In this document: positions 24,964 through 34,270 of the stretch, piece by piece
Layout: every line of letters begins with the position of its first letter
Numbering within the stretch: the stretch's first letter is position 1
Source: Trebonia sp963836195
Lineage (GTDB): Bacteria; Actinomycetota; Actinomycetes; Streptosporangiales; Streptosporangiaceae
NCBI GenBank assembly: GCA_963836195.1
Contig: CAWIIX010000020.1
Coordinates: 744,001 to 808,000, forward strand
Direction of reading: 5' to 3'
Length of the DNA: 64,000 bases
Position numbers and translations under genes: made by a program
The notes under the pieces: model-generated
What the model was told of the DNA's origin: nothing
The model's input: only the letters and a program-made list of their open reading frames with translations
The model's database searches: none

Positions 24964-26307
24964 TGAACAACCGGCCGAGGCGGCCACGACCTCAGCGCGC
25001 GGCCGGAAAGGCGGCGCGCTCGGATTCGTCGCTTCCACCGGCATGGGCATCGCGTCCACCGCGCCCGCCCACAGCCCGGCCGCCACCCTCGGCTTCGTGG
25101 TCGCCACCGTCGGCCCGCAGACGCTGCTGCTTGTCCCGCTGGCGTTCATCCCGATGTTCTTCTCGGCGTGGGCGAACAAGGAGATGAACCGGCCGATCCC
25201 GACTGCGGCTCGTCACTTCACCTGGGCCGGCGCGCGCTCGGCCCGCAAGACGGGCTGGTACGCCGGCGGCTGGGGCACGATCGCGTCGGACTGCTGGCGA
25301 TGGCGAGCCAGTCGCAGATCGCCGGCCAGTACTTCTTCCTGCTGATCGGGGTCAAGTCAATCGGCTCAACGCGACAAGCACGTGGGTGCTGACGTGGGCG
25401 TCGCCTGGATCGTGATCCTCACCTACATCTGCTACCGCGGCATCCAGGTCTCGGCGCGGCTGCAGATGACACTGCGTGGCGGTCGAGCTCTTCATGCTGC
25501 TGCTGCTCGCGGTCGTCGCAATCGTCCGGGTCGGAATCGGCAGCGCGCACGGTGGGGCACGCCGACCCTCCTGGTGCTGGCTCAACCCGGCTCACTTCGA
25601 CTCGTCCGAGCGTGTTCATGCAGGGAATGCTGCTGATGGTCTTCATCTACTGGGGCTGGGACACCACCACCTCGATCAACGAGGAGACCTCGGACCCGCA
25701 CCGCATCCCGGGCCTGGCCGGGGTCGTCTCCACGCTGATCCTGCTCGGCACGTACTTCGCTGGTCATCCTCTCGGTCCAGCTGTTCGCCGGCGTTCGGCT
25801 CATCGGGCATCGACCTGGGGAACTCCGACAACGTCGAACGACGTGCTCTCGGCCCGATGGGCGAGGCCGTGTTCGGCAGCGGCGCGGTCGGCGTGGACGC
25901 TGTCCACGGCTGCTGCTGCTCATGGTGCTCACCTCGAGCCGCGGCGACCACCCAGACCACGATCCTGCCGACCGCGCGCACCACGCTGTCGATGTCGTTC
26001 CACAAGGCGCTGCCCGACGATCTTCGGCCGGGTGCACCCGCGCTACCTGACCCCGTGGTTCTCCACGCATCGTCTTCTCGGTCGCTGTCGGCGGTCATGT
26101 ACATCGGCGCTGAACTTCGTCTCCGGCGGGAACGTGCTGGCCGACTCGGTCACCGCGGCCACCTTCTTGGCCTGGATGCTGTCCCTGCGCCGCTCCCAGC
26201 GCGAGTTCTTCTCCGGCGCGTCAATGCACGACGGCTACTCGATCACCGACGACGACCAGGTGGTCCGCGTCGGCGCCGCCGTCGACGCCACCGCCGCGGT
26301 CGACTAG
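24964..26307 (+). pseudogene. APC-family amino acid permease, heavily frameshifted
   Basis: Successive pieces in different frames follow an APC-superfamily amino acid permease in order: GGALGFVASTGMGIASTAPA, HSPAATLGFVVATVGPQTLL, LVPLAFIPMFFSAWANKEMN, then VAWIVILTYICYRGIQVSAR, AVELFMLLLLAVVAIVRVGI, FMQGMLLMVFIYWGWDTTTS, INEETSDPHRIPGLAGVVST, AVFGSGAVG, TTQTTILPTARTTLSMSFHK, GRVHPRYLTPWFST, and finally GGNVLADSVTAATFLAWM. At least eight frame changes in 1.3 kb far exceed the rate elsewhere in the window, so this gene is probably truly decayed, not only mis-sequenced. It ends at about 26307, just before an inverted repeat and a motif copy. Confidence 0.7.
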
Positions 26308-26316
26308 GCCAGCCCG

Positions 26317-26356
26317 GCAAGAAGCGCTGGCTCGGTAACGTGCCGGCGCTTCTTGC
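26317..26356. repeat. 11-bp inverted repeat that includes half of motif copy 4
   Basis: GCAAGAAGCGC (26317-26327) is the exact complement of GCGCTTCTTGC (26346-26356), with an 18-base loop. The right arm is the first half of the 15-bp repeat plus its usual GCG prefix, so here the motif forms one side of a hairpin after the decayed permease. Confidence 0.8.
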
Positions 26357-26363
26357 TGTTATC
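26349..26363 (+). repeat. 15-bp dispersed repeat, copy 4
   Basis: Exact CTTCTTGCTGTTATC preceded by GGCG, between the decayed permease and the RNase H-like gene, 55 bp before the GTG start of the latter. Confidence 0.95.
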
Positions 26364-26418
26364 CTGTTGTCCGGCCGTTACCGGCGCCCGAAACGACCGG
26401 AAAATCTACACTTGCGCT

Positions 26419-27352
26419 GTGGCCGCCGCGACGCCCGCCGATCCTCCCGGGGATCCTCCTCAGCTCGAGGACCTCCTGGGGGAACCGTGGCGGGCGCAGG
26501 TCACCGCGCTCCGCCGTTACGTGCGCAAGACGAGGGACCTGCGCGTCGCGGACCTGCTGTCGCTCGCCTTCGAGGCGGCGGCCGGCGGCGACGCCGACGC
26601 GGCGGGTCGGCACGTCGCCGCCGCGCTGCTGGCGGTCGGCCCGGCCGCCGCTGACCCCGGCGCCGCCGTCCCGCTCCCGCGCGCCGCCGCCCTGGCCGTC
26701 GCCCAGCGCAGCCCGCTGGCGGAACCGCGCCGAACCGCCACGATCATCCGCCGGCCGCTGACCGGCCTGGCCCGGGTGACCGCGACCGGCCCGGTGCTGA
26801 TCGCGACCGACGGGTCAAGTAGTGGCGACGGGAAGCCACTGCGCCTGGGCGTTCATCGCCACCAGCGGGTACTGGGGATGCCAGGCCGGCGACTACCGCC
26901 ACGACAACGTCAACGGGCGCTCCGGCGCGCTGATCGCCGAGCTCCGCGCCGTCTACCTCGCCCTGCGGTGCGTCGCCGGCCCGGTCACCCTGTTGATCGA
27001 CTCCCTCATCGCGCTCCGCTACCTGCACGCCTGGCGGCGCGGCGACACCGGCCGGATGCCCCCGCAGTACGACCTGCATCCGCGGCACGCCGGGGCCACG
27101 CCCGCCCTGGTCACGCTGGCCGAGCTGGTGTCCGCCCGGCGCGGCGAGCTGGCCCTCGCGCACGTCAAGGGCCACGCCGGCCACACCCTCAACGAGGGCG
27201 CCGACCTGCTCGCCACCATCGCCCGGCGCTGGGTCGCCGCCGCCGAGACGCTGCCGCAGAAGACCATGCAGGCCGAGGCGGCCGACATCGCCGCCACCTT
27301 CCTGGCCCAGTGGCACCGCGAGAACCCGCAGGCCATCCCCCCACGGGCCTGA
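26419..27352 (+). CDS. RNase HI-like nuclease with N-terminal extension (frameshifted)
   Basis: Two frames give a roughly 310-residue protein. The first 125 residues are an alanine-rich helical extension (RAQVTALRRYVRKTRDLRVA, DLLSLAFEAAAGGDADAAGR) of unknown role. The second part is an RNase H fold with all four acidic residues in place: VLIATDGSSSGDG (D), ELRAVYLALR (E), LLIDSLIAL (D) and LAHVKGHAGHTLNEGADLLA (HVKGHxG and the last D). It would cut RNA in RNA-DNA hybrids. An extra base at about 26831, directly after the first Asp, causes the frame switch. GTG 26419 is the first start after the preceding 15-bp repeat. It is unlikely to be the only rnhA-type gene in the genome. Confidence 0.75.
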
Positions 27353-27561
27353 CTTGGCGCCCTCCGGGCGGCCTCATCGCGGCCGGGTCTTCACCGGCGG
27401 CCGCTACGACGACGGCGACGGCCTGAACGCCGTCGGCGTGACCGTCACGGCCGGCCAGGTCCTGCACCAGGACTTTCCTGACATCTGCAAGTGAGGCGGG
27501 TGACGATTAACACCAGGCTGGTGTGGTTCCGCTGGTCACGGCGCCGGGTGATCATAGAGGC
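27353..27561. other. Gap before hutH with a possible coding remnant
   Basis: One frame reads VFTGGRYDDGDGLNAVGVTV, TAGQVLHQDFPDICK and stops at 27492-27494, which looks like the tail of a lost gene, but I cannot name a family. The rest is the hutH upstream region; no clear -35/-10 pair was seen. Confidence 0.3.
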
Positions 27562-29100
27562 GTGAATACCGTCATCGTGGGCACCGGCCCGCTCAGCTTC
27601 GCCGAAGTCGTCGCCGTCGCCAGGAACGGCGCCGCCGTGGCGATCTCGGCCGAGGCGCAGGCCGAGATCGCCGCCAGCCGCAAGGTCATCGAAGCCCTCG
27701 CGGACGACAGCGCACCGCACTACGGCGTGTCGACCGGGTTCGGGGCCCTCGCCACCAAGCACATCCCGCCCGAGAGCCGCGCGCAGCTGCAGCGTTCGCT
27801 GGTCCGCTCGCACGCCGCCGGGTCCGGCCCGGAAGTGGAGCCCGAGGTGACCCGGGCGATGATGCTGCTGCGGCTGTCCACCCTCGCCACCGGCCGGACC
27901 GGCGTCCGGCTGGCCACCGCGCAGACCTACGCGCAGATGCTGACGGCCGGCATCACCCCGGTCGTGCGGGAGTACGGGTCGCTCGGCTGCTCCGGCGACC
28001 TCGCACCGCTCGCGCACTGCGCGCTCGCCGCGATGGGCGAGGGCGAGGTCCGGATGGCCTCCGGCGCGCTCCTCCCGGCCCGCGAGGCGCTGCAGTCGGC
28101 CGGGATCGAGCCGGTCGTGCTGGCCGAGAAGGAAGGGCTCGCGCTGATCAACGGCACCGACGGCATGCTCGGCATGCTGGTGCTGGCCGCGACCGACCTG
28201 CGCGCGCTGCTGAAGGCGGCCGACGTCACCGGCGCGATGTCGGTCGAGGCGCTGCTCGGCACCGACGCCCCGTTCGCGGCCGATCTGCAGGCGCTGCGGC
28301 CGCACCCCGGCCAGGCCGCGTCGGCCGCCAACTTCCGGGCGCTGCTGACCGCCTCGCCGATGGTCGCCAGCCACAAGGGCCCCGACGACACCCGCGTGCA
28401 GGACGCCTACAGCCTGCGCTGCTCCCCCCAGGTGCACGGGGCCGCCCGCGACACCCTCGAGCACGCGGAGACGGTGGCCGGCCGGGAGCTGGCCAGCGCC
28501 ATCGACAACCCGGTGGTCACCCTCGACGGCCGGGTGGTGAGCAACGGCAACTTCCACGGCGCCCCGGTCGGCTACGTGCTCGACTTCCTCGCGATCGCCG
28601 CCGCCGACCTCGCCTCGATCGCCGAGCGGCGCACCGACCGGATGCTCGACACCCACCGCTCGCACGGCCTGTCGCCGTTCCTGGCCGACGACCCCGGGGT
28701 GGACTCCGGCCACATGATCGCCCAGTACACCTCGGCCGGCATCGTCTCCGAGCTCAAGCGGCTGGCCGCGCCCGCGTCGGTCGACTCGATCCCGTCCAGC
28801 GCCATGCAGGAGGACCACGTCTCGATGGGCTGGTCGGCCGCGCGCAAGCTCCGCCGCAGCGTCGACGGGCTGACCCGCGTCCTCGCGATCGAGCTGCTCA
28901 CCGCCGCCCGCGCCCTCGACCTGCGGGCGCCGCTGGCCCCCTCGGCGGCCACCGCCGCCGTCGTCGCGGGGCTTCGCGAAACGGCCCAGGGCCCCGGCGC
29001 CGACCGCTATCTCGCCCCCGAGATCGAGGCCGCCGTCCGCTACGTCGCCAGCGGCGGCGCCGTCCGCGCGGCCGAGACGGCGACCGGCCCCCTCCAGTAG
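27562..29100 (+). CDS. hutH: Histidine ammonia-lyase
   Basis: A 512-residue HAL-family enzyme that removes ammonia from L-histidine to give urocanate, the first step of histidine breakdown in the cytoplasm. The MIO prosthetic group forms from the tripeptide at residues 143-145 in YGSLGCSGDLAPLAHCA; here it is Cys-Ser-Gly, as in streptomycete enzymes, instead of Ala-Ser-Gly. Other signatures are HYGVSTGFGALA (catalytic Tyr) and DAYSLRCSPQVHGA. The start is GTG 27562. It is followed by hutU on the same strand, separated by a 174-bp region with a strong palindrome. hutI and hutG are not in the window. The gene reads intact. Confidence 0.95.
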   Translation: MNTVIVGTGPLSFAEVVAVARNGAAVAISAEAQAEIAASRKVIEALADDSAPHYGVSTGFGALATKHIPPESRAQLQRSLVRSHAAGSGPEVEPEVTRAMMLLRLSTLATGRTGVRLATAQTYAQMLTAGITPVVREYGSLGCSGDLAPLAHCALAAMGEGEVRMASGALLPAREALQSAGIEPVVLAEKEGLALINGTDGMLGMLVLAATDLRALLKAADVTGAMSVEALLGTDAPFAADLQALRPHPGQAASAANFRALLTASPMVASHKGPDDTRVQDAYSLRCSPQVHGAARDTLEHAETVAGRELASAIDNPVVTLDGRVVSNGNFHGAPVGYVLDFLAIAAADLASIAERRTDRMLDTHRSHGLSPFLADDPGVDSGHMIAQYTSAGIVSELKRLAAPASVDSIPSSAMQEDHVSMGWSAARKLRRSVDGLTRVLAIELLTAARALDLRAPLAPSAATAAVVAGLRETAQGPGADRYLAPEIEAAVRYVASGGAVRAAETATGPLQ

Positions 29101-29126
29101 GGCCCCGCTCGCGGTGCGGCCGTGTG

Positions 29127-29174
29127 CCAAGTGCGCATTTGGGCTCACTCTTGCCGGCCCAAATGCGCACTTGG
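29127..29174. repeat. 18-bp perfect inverted repeat between hutH and hutU
   Basis: CCAAGTGCGCATTTGGGC (29127-29144) and its exact complement (29157-29174) surround a 12-base loop. It can form a very stable hairpin 26 bp after the hutH stop, acting as terminator or as a processing or regulatory element between the two hut genes. Such long perfect arms are also seen in small mobile repeats. Confidence 0.85.
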
Positions 29175-29274
29175 CTCGTTCAAGCGTTGGCTCCACCTGG
29201 TCCGCACGGGCTTTCAGTGACATGGTGACGATGGAGTCACCTCGGTCCGTTCGATCGAAAGGATTTGATTTTTT

Positions 29275-30934
29275 ATGGAAGGCGCCCGCCCCGTCCGCGC
29301 TCCGCGCGGCACCTCGCTGACCGCACGGTCGTGGCAGACCGAGGCCCCGCTCCGGATGCTGATGAACAACCTCGACCCGGAGGTCGCCGAGCGCCCCGAC
29401 GACCTCGTCGTCTACGGCGGGACCGGCCGGGCGGCCAGGTCCTGGCAGGCGTTCGACGCGATGGTGCGGACGCTGACCCAGCTCCGCGAGGACGAGACCA
29501 TGCTGGTCCAGTCGGGCAAGCCGGTCGGCGTGCTGCGCACCCACGAGTGGGCGCCGCGGGTGCTGATCGCCAACTCGAACCTGGTCGGCGACTGGGCCAA
29601 CTGGCCCGAGTTCCGCCGCCTCGAGCAGGCCGGGCTCACCATGTACGGGCAGATGACGGCCGGGTCGTGGATCTACATCGGCACCCAGGGCATCCTCCAG
29701 GGCACCTACGAGACGTTCGCCGCCGTCGCCGCCAAGCGGTTCGGCGGGACGCTGGCCGGCACGCTCACCGTGACCGGCGGCTGCGGCGGGATGGGCGGCG
29801 CGCAGCCGCTCGCGGTGACCCTCAACGACGGCGTCGCGCTCGTCATCGACGTCGACCCGGCCCGGCTGGCCCGGCGGGTCGAGCACCGGTACATGGACGT
29901 CGTCGCGACCGACCTCGACGACGCGCTGCGGCTCTGCCTGGCCGCCAAGCGCGACCGGACGCCGCTCTCGGTCGGGCTGGAAGGAAACTGCGCGACCGTG
30001 CTGCCGGAACTGCTCCGGCGCGGCGTCGAGGTCGACATCGTGACCGACCAGACGTCGGCCCACGACCCGCTCTCCTACCTTCCCGAGGGCGTGGACCTGG
30101 CGGACTGGCACGACTACGCCGACAGCAAGCCGGCCGAGTTCACCGACCGGGCCCGGGCCTCGATGGCGAAGCACGTGGCGGCCATGGTCGGGTTCATGGA
30201 CGCCGGGTCCGAGGTGTTCGACTACGGGAACTCGATCAGGGACGAGGCGCGGATGGGGGGCTTCGAGCGGGCGTTCGCGTTCCCCGGGTTCGTGCCCGCG
30301 TACATCCGGCCGCTGTTCGCCGAGGGCAAGGGGCCGTTCCGGTGGGCGGCGCTGTCCGGCGACCCGGCCGACATTCACGCCACCGACCAGGCGATTCTGT
30401 CGCTCTTCCCGGACAACGACCACCTGCACCGGTGGATCAAGGCGGCGTCGGAGAAGGTCGCGTTCCAGGGTCTGCCCGCCCGGATCTGCTGGCTCGGCTA
30501 CGGCGAGCGGGACGTGGCCGGGGTCCGGTTCAACGACATGGTCGCCGTCGGGCGAGGTCTCGGCGCCGATCGTGATCGGCCGCGACCACCTCGACGCGGG
30601 CTCGGTCGCCTCCCCGTACCGGGAGACCGAGTCGATGGCGGACGGCTCCGACGCGATCGCCGACTGGCCGATCCTGAACGCGCTGACCTCCACCGCGTCC
30701 GGGGCGACGTGGGTGTCGTTCCACCACGGGGGCGGCGTCGGGATCGGCCGCTCGCTGCACGCCGGGCAGGTCTGCGTCGCCGACGGGACCGAGCTCGCCG
30801 GGCAGAAGATCGCCCGCGTGCTGTCGAACGACCCCGGGCTCGGCGTGCTGCGGCACATCGACTCCGGCGACGCCCCAGGCGGCCAGGACACGCTGAACGC
30901 CCATGCGTCCGGCGGTGTGCGGCTGCCGTCGTAG
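29275..30934 (+). CDS. hutU: Urocanate hydratase (frameshifted)
   Basis: About 553 residues in two frames. Urocanase adds water to urocanate, giving imidazolonepropionate, with tightly bound NAD+. Landmarks are MLMNNLDPEVAERPDDLVVY, YGGTGRAARSW, the NAD region TGGCGGMGGAQPLAVTLNDG, and DYGNSIRDEARMGG with FAFPGFVPAYIRPLF. After the switch at about 30546 (one extra G in GTCGCCGTCGGGC) the second frame reads SGEVSAPIVIGRDHLDAGSV and HHGGGVGIGRSLHAGQVCVA. ATG 29275 is preceded by GAAAGGA. The last 20 residues (PGGQDTLNAHASGGVRLPS) are atypical. It lies downstream of hutH and most likely works with it. Confidence 0.9.
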
Positions 30935-31058
30935 TCGAACGCCATGTCCTTGACCGCCGCCCCCGGATGAGCGCCGCCCCGGCGGCTCTCGCCCGCGCCG
31001 GCTGAAGCACGCCCCCGGGATGCCTAGCGGGCCGGCCGGGGGTAGGAGGATGAGCGGC

Positions 31059-31077
31059 GGCGACCGCATCGGTCGCC
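31059..31077. repeat. 8-bp perfect hairpin upstream of the ArsB-like gene
   Basis: GGCGACCG-CAT-CGGTCGCC is a perfect 8-bp stem with a 3-base loop, in the 176-bp gap between hutU and the transporter. It could be a terminator for the hut genes or a leader element. The rest of the gap shows no gene. Confidence 0.5.
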
Positions 31078-31110
31078 ACTGGCCACACCCGCCTGACGGA
31101 AGGCACCGCC

Positions 31111-32367
31111 CTGAACTCGATCGCCGCCGAGATCGTCTCCGCCGCCCTGCTGGTCGGCGTGCTGGCGTTCGCGGTCGCGCGGCCCCGGGACTGGCCCGAG
31201 GCGGTGGCGGCGGTCCCGGCGGCCGGCCTGCTGGTGGCGATCGGCGCGGTGTCACCGGCCCAGGCCTGGGCGCAGACCAAGACCCTGCTGCCGGTGGTGG
31301 GGTTCCTGGCCGCGGTGCTGACGCTGGCGCAGCTGTGCGCCGACGACGGCCTGTTCACCGCGGCCGGCGACGTCGTCGCCCGGGCCTGCGGGGGGCGGCC
31401 GGTCCGGCTGCTCGGCGGGGTGTTCACGGTCGCCGCGCTGACGACCGCGGTGCTCAGCCTCGACGCGACCGTGGTGCTGCTGACCCCGGTCGTGTTCGCC
31501 ACCGCCGCCCGGGTCGGGCTGCGCGCCCGCCCGCACGTGTACGCCACCGCGCACCTGGCGAACTCCGCCTCGCTGCTGCTGCCGGTCTCCAACCTGACCA
31601 ACCTGCTCGCGTTCGCGGCCTGCGGGCTGTCCTTCCCCCGGTTCGCCGAGCTGATGGCGCCGGGCTGGCTGCTCGTCATCGCGGTCGAGTACGTCGTGTT
31701 CCGGCGGTTCTTCCGCGCCGATCTGTCCGCCGCGGCGGCGCCGCCGCCTCCGGCTCCGCGCCCGCCGGTGCCCGCGTTCACCCTGGCGGTCCTGGGGCTG
31801 ACCCTGGCCGGCTTCGTCGTGGCCTCCCTGGCCGGGGTCAACCCGGCCTGGGCGGCGCTGGGCGGCGCGCTGGTGCTCGGCGTTCGGGCGCTGGCCCGCC
31901 GGGAGGCCACCCCGCGCAGCCTGGCGGTGGCCGCAAGCCCGCTGTTCTGCCTGTTCGTGCTCGCGCTCGGGATCGTGGTCAAGGGCGTGGTCGTCAACGG
32001 GCTCGGCGACGGCGCCAGCCGGGTGCTGCCGCACGGGACCGGGCTGCCCGCGCTGCTGGCGGTGGCGGCCATCGCCGCCGCGCTGGCCTGCGTCATCAAC
32101 AACCTGCCGGCGATCCTGGCGCTGCTGCCGATCGTCGCCGCCGGCGGCCCCGGGCCGGTGCTTGCCGCCCTGATCGGGGTCAACCTCGGCCCCAACCTGA
32201 CCTACGCCGGGTCGCTCGCCACGCTGCTGTGGCGGCGGATCCTGCGCGCGCACGATACCGACGCCGACCTGGGCGACTTCACCCGGCTCGGCCTGCTGAC
32301 CGTGCCGGTCGCCCTGATCGTGGCCACCGTGGCACTGTGGGCGATGTTGCAGGCAACCGGAGGCTGA
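31111..32367 (+). CDS. ArsB/SLC13-type anion or sodium/proton transporter
   Basis: A roughly 418-residue protein with 10-12 membrane helices. The second half carries LACVINNLPAILALLPIVAA and LIGVNLGPNLTYAGSLATLL, the paired NNLPA and GVNLGPNLxxxGSLATLLW signatures of ArsB-type ion transporters in the DASS/SLC13 superfamily. ArsB extrudes arsenite; relatives move dicarboxylates or exchange sodium and protons. No ars genes are adjacent, so the substrate is open. GGAAGG at 31098-31103 points to a CTG start at 31111 (LNSIAAEIVSAALLVG); the next conventional start, GTG 31159, would cut into the first helix. The universal-stress gene follows after 5 bp. Confidence 0.75.
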   Translation: MNSIAAEIVSAALLVGVLAFAVARPRDWPEAVAAVPAAGLLVAIGAVSPAQAWAQTKTLLPVVGFLAAVLTLAQLCADDGLFTAAGDVVARACGGRPVRLLGGVFTVAALTTAVLSLDATVVLLTPVVFATAARVGLRARPHVYATAHLANSASLLLPVSNLTNLLAFAACGLSFPRFAELMAPGWLLVIAVEYVVFRRFFRADLSAAAAPPPPAPRPPVPAFTLAVLGLTLAGFVVASLAGVNPAWAALGGALVLGVRALARREATPRSLAVAASPLFCLFVLALGIVVKGVVVNGLGDGASRVLPHGTGLPALLAVAAIAAALACVINNLPAILALLPIVAAGGPGPVLAALIGVNLGPNLTYAGSLATLLWRRILRAHDTDADLGDFTRLGLLTVPVALIVATVALWAMLQATGG

Positions 32368-32372
32368 TCGTC

Positions 32373-32900
32373 ATGACCGTCATCATCTGGATCACCGAGG
32401 GCACCTGGCAGGCGACGGTCGACGCCGCCCGCGACCACGCGCCCGCCGCCGCCGACCTCGTGCTGCTCCATGTCACCAGCGACGACGTCACGGATATGGT
32501 CCGCGGTTCGTTCGCCGGGCTGCTCGGCCGGGACCGCCACGGCCACGACCCGGTCAGCCAGGTCGAGGCGATCTCCCGGACGGCGGGGGCCGCGCTGCTC
32601 GACGATGCCGCCGCGCGGCTGGGCCGCCCGGCCGCCCGCCTCCCCCGCCGAGGCCGGGTCGAACGCGAGGTCGTCCGCGCGGCCGACGGCGCCGACCTGC
32701 TCATCTGCGCCCGCGACGGCGACCGCGCTCACCTCGGGCCGCACAGCCTGGGCCCGGTCACCCGGTTCGTCGTCGACCACGCGCCCTGCCCGGTCCTGCT
32801 GGTGTGGCCGGGGCCGGCGCCGGGCGCCGACTCGCTGCCGCCCCCACCGCCGAAGCGCCGGCCGGGCCCGCCGCCGCGCCCGGGCGAGCCTCCGGCGTGA
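32373..32900 (+). CDS. Universal stress protein (UspA fold)
   Basis: A 175-residue single Usp domain. It starts MTVIIWITEGTWQATVDAAR, ends its fold with GPVTRFVVDHAPCPVLLVWP, and contains ADGADLLICARDGDRAHLGP, the usual C-terminal strand and ATP-binding region; the GxxGS loop is GPHSLGPV here. A proline-rich 25-residue tail follows. GGAGG at 32359-32363 supports the ATG at 32373. It is 5 bp after the ArsB-like transporter and almost certainly co-transcribed. Transporters paired with Usp proteins are often regulated by ATP binding to Usp, though that is only inference here. Confidence 0.8.
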   Translation: MTVIIWITEGTWQATVDAARDHAPAAADLVLLHVTSDDVTDMVRGSFAGLLGRDRHGHDPVSQVEAISRTAGAALLDDAAARLGRPAARLPRRGRVEREVVRAADGADLLICARDGDRAHLGPHSLGPVTRFVVDHAPCPVLLVWPGPAPGADSLPPPPPKRRPGPPPRPGEPPA

Positions 32901-32928
32901 CGGGCGCCCGACCAGCGCCGCGGCCGGC

Positions 32929-33477
32929 TCAGGACGACGGTCGGCGCCTTCGCCACCAGCGCGTCCGTCCGGTGGCGTCCGCCGGCGACGCCGACGGCGG
33001 TGGTGACGCCTGCGAACCGGGGCCGGCGGCGTCCGAGCCGGCGTCCGACGGGCGGGCCGTCGTCGGGCGGGCCTTCTTGGCGGCGCGCCAGCGGGCGACC
33101 AGGTCGTCGGCGCTCACCAGCCGGACGTGGATGGGCGGCCCGACCGGGATCCGCCGCCACTCGACGATGCGCCGGTTGATGTCGGACGCGACCTCGCGGA
33201 TCTCCGCCTCCGAGCGGAACTCGCCGACCACCTCGGTCAGCTGCTCGATCTCCCGCCGCAGCCGCAGCGGCGTCGGCAGGAACTCGTCCGGCTGCACGCC
33301 TTCCCGGCGCGCGTAGTCGCGGACCCAGGCGTCCCCGTAGTCGCCGCCGGTCGGCTTCAGGTTGAGCGGCTTGCCCTTGCCCGGCAGGTCATCGAACACG
33401 CCCCGCTGCTCGGCATCGGCAATCTGCTGGTCGATCCACGTCGGGAACGACGTCCCCCGAGGCTTCCGCTCAGTCAC
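32929..33477 (-). CDS. DUF1992 / DnaJ-C28-like protein
   Basis: A 182-residue protein beginning TERKPRGTSFPTWIDQQIAD, AEQRGVFDDLPGKGKPLNLK, exactly the WIDxxIxxAxxxGxFDxLPGxGKPL signature of the DUF1992 domain (DnaJ homologue subfamily C member 28, without a J domain). The middle, REGVQPDEFLPTPLRLRREI, continues the family. The last 50 residues are low-complexity (Ser/Pro/Ala, then WWRRRRPSS). The role is unknown in bacteria. GTG start at 33477 next to GGGGAG. A 15-bp repeat copy lies 30 bp upstream. Confidence 0.85.
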   Translation of the reverse strand: MTERKPRGTSFPTWIDQQIADAEQRGVFDDLPGKGKPLNLKPTGGDYGDAWVRDYARREGVQPDEFLPTPLRLRREIEQLTEVVGEFRSEAEIREVASDINRRIVEWRRIPVGPPIHVRLVSADDLVARWRAAKKARPTTARPSDAGSDAAGPGSQASPPPSASPADATGRTRWWRRRRPSS

Positions 33478-33507
33478 CTCCCCATATTATCCAATGCGCC
33501 CGAGGCG

Positions 33508-33522
33508 CTTCTTGCTGTTATC
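33508..33522 (+). repeat. 15-bp dispersed repeat, copy 5
   Basis: Exact CTTCTTGCTGTTATC preceded by GGCG. It lies between the DUF1992 start (30 bp away) and the end of the npdG-like gene (27 bp away), and is the left border of an 843-bp module carrying only that gene. Confidence 0.95.
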
Positions 33523-33549
33523 TGAAGACGATGGCGATCGCGATCACGA

Positions 33550-34213
33550 TCAGGGAAGAAGCTTGATCGCGCTCGCCCAGTCGAGGCCGAGCGGCCCCTG
33601 CAGGGTCATGTGCAGGAGCTGGAACGCCTCGAGCTCGCGGGCCCGGCGGAGCGGGCCGGTGTCGACCGGGCGCATGCCGCCGTCGGCGACCAGGGCGGCG
33701 ACCCGGGCCTTGGCCCGGGCGTCGTCCCCGGCCAGGAACACGTCCAGCGGCAGGCCGCCGACCCAGCCGGCCACCAGCGCGGACGCGAACGTGGTGTTGA
33801 ACGCCTTGACCACCTGGGCGCGCGGATTCGCGTCCGCGATCTCCTCGGCGGCGGACATCCCCGGGCTGGTCAGCAGCGAGTCGAAGGTCGAGAAGTCGAC
33901 CGGGTTGCAGGTGTCCACCACGGTGACCCCCGACAGCGCGGCCCCCTGGTCCCGGACGATCAGGCGGCCCTGCGGGTAGGGGACCGCGAGCACCACCACG
34001 TCGGCCCCGGCGATCGCCTCGGAGACGCCGGCGACCATCACGAATGGTGACGGTCGTCCGGCGTCCCTGACCGGCCCGCGCGGAGAGCCCGGCCGCCAGC
34101 TCATCCGCCTTGCCGGGCTCCGCATCGGCCAGCCTAAGCCGGTGATCACCAGCCAAAACGCGCACAGCGATGCCCTCGGCGAGGCGCCCGGCCCCCACGA
34201 TGGTCACGATCAT
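33550..34213 (-). CDS. NADPH:F420 reductase-like protein (frameshifted)
   Basis: About 221 residues in two frames. The 5' part has the dinucleotide fold MIVTIVGAGRLAEGIAVRVL, AGDHRLRLADAEPGKADELA. After a switch at about 34060 the rest reads AGVSEAIAGADVVVLAVPYP, VVDTCNPVDFSTFDSLLTSP, VVKAFNTTFASALVAGWVGG and LPLDVFLAGDDARAKARVAA. This is the F420-dependent NADP reductase (Npd/FNO) family, which swaps hydride between NADPH and the deazaflavin F420, a cofactor typical of actinobacteria. The missing section between them suggests a small indel or deletion. The gene is flanked on both sides by same-orientation copies of the 15-bp repeat. Confidence 0.75.
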
Positions 34214-34270
34214 CAAGTCCCCCCAGCGAGATTCTCCCTACCCGGAGGACTCCGCGTCCATGCTACAGAA

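Noticed and set aside
27445..30945. An 1166-codon minus-strand open frame opposite hutH and hutU
   Set aside because: It is antisense to two well-identified genes and crosses their gap; the product has no recognisable domain and typical shadow composition.
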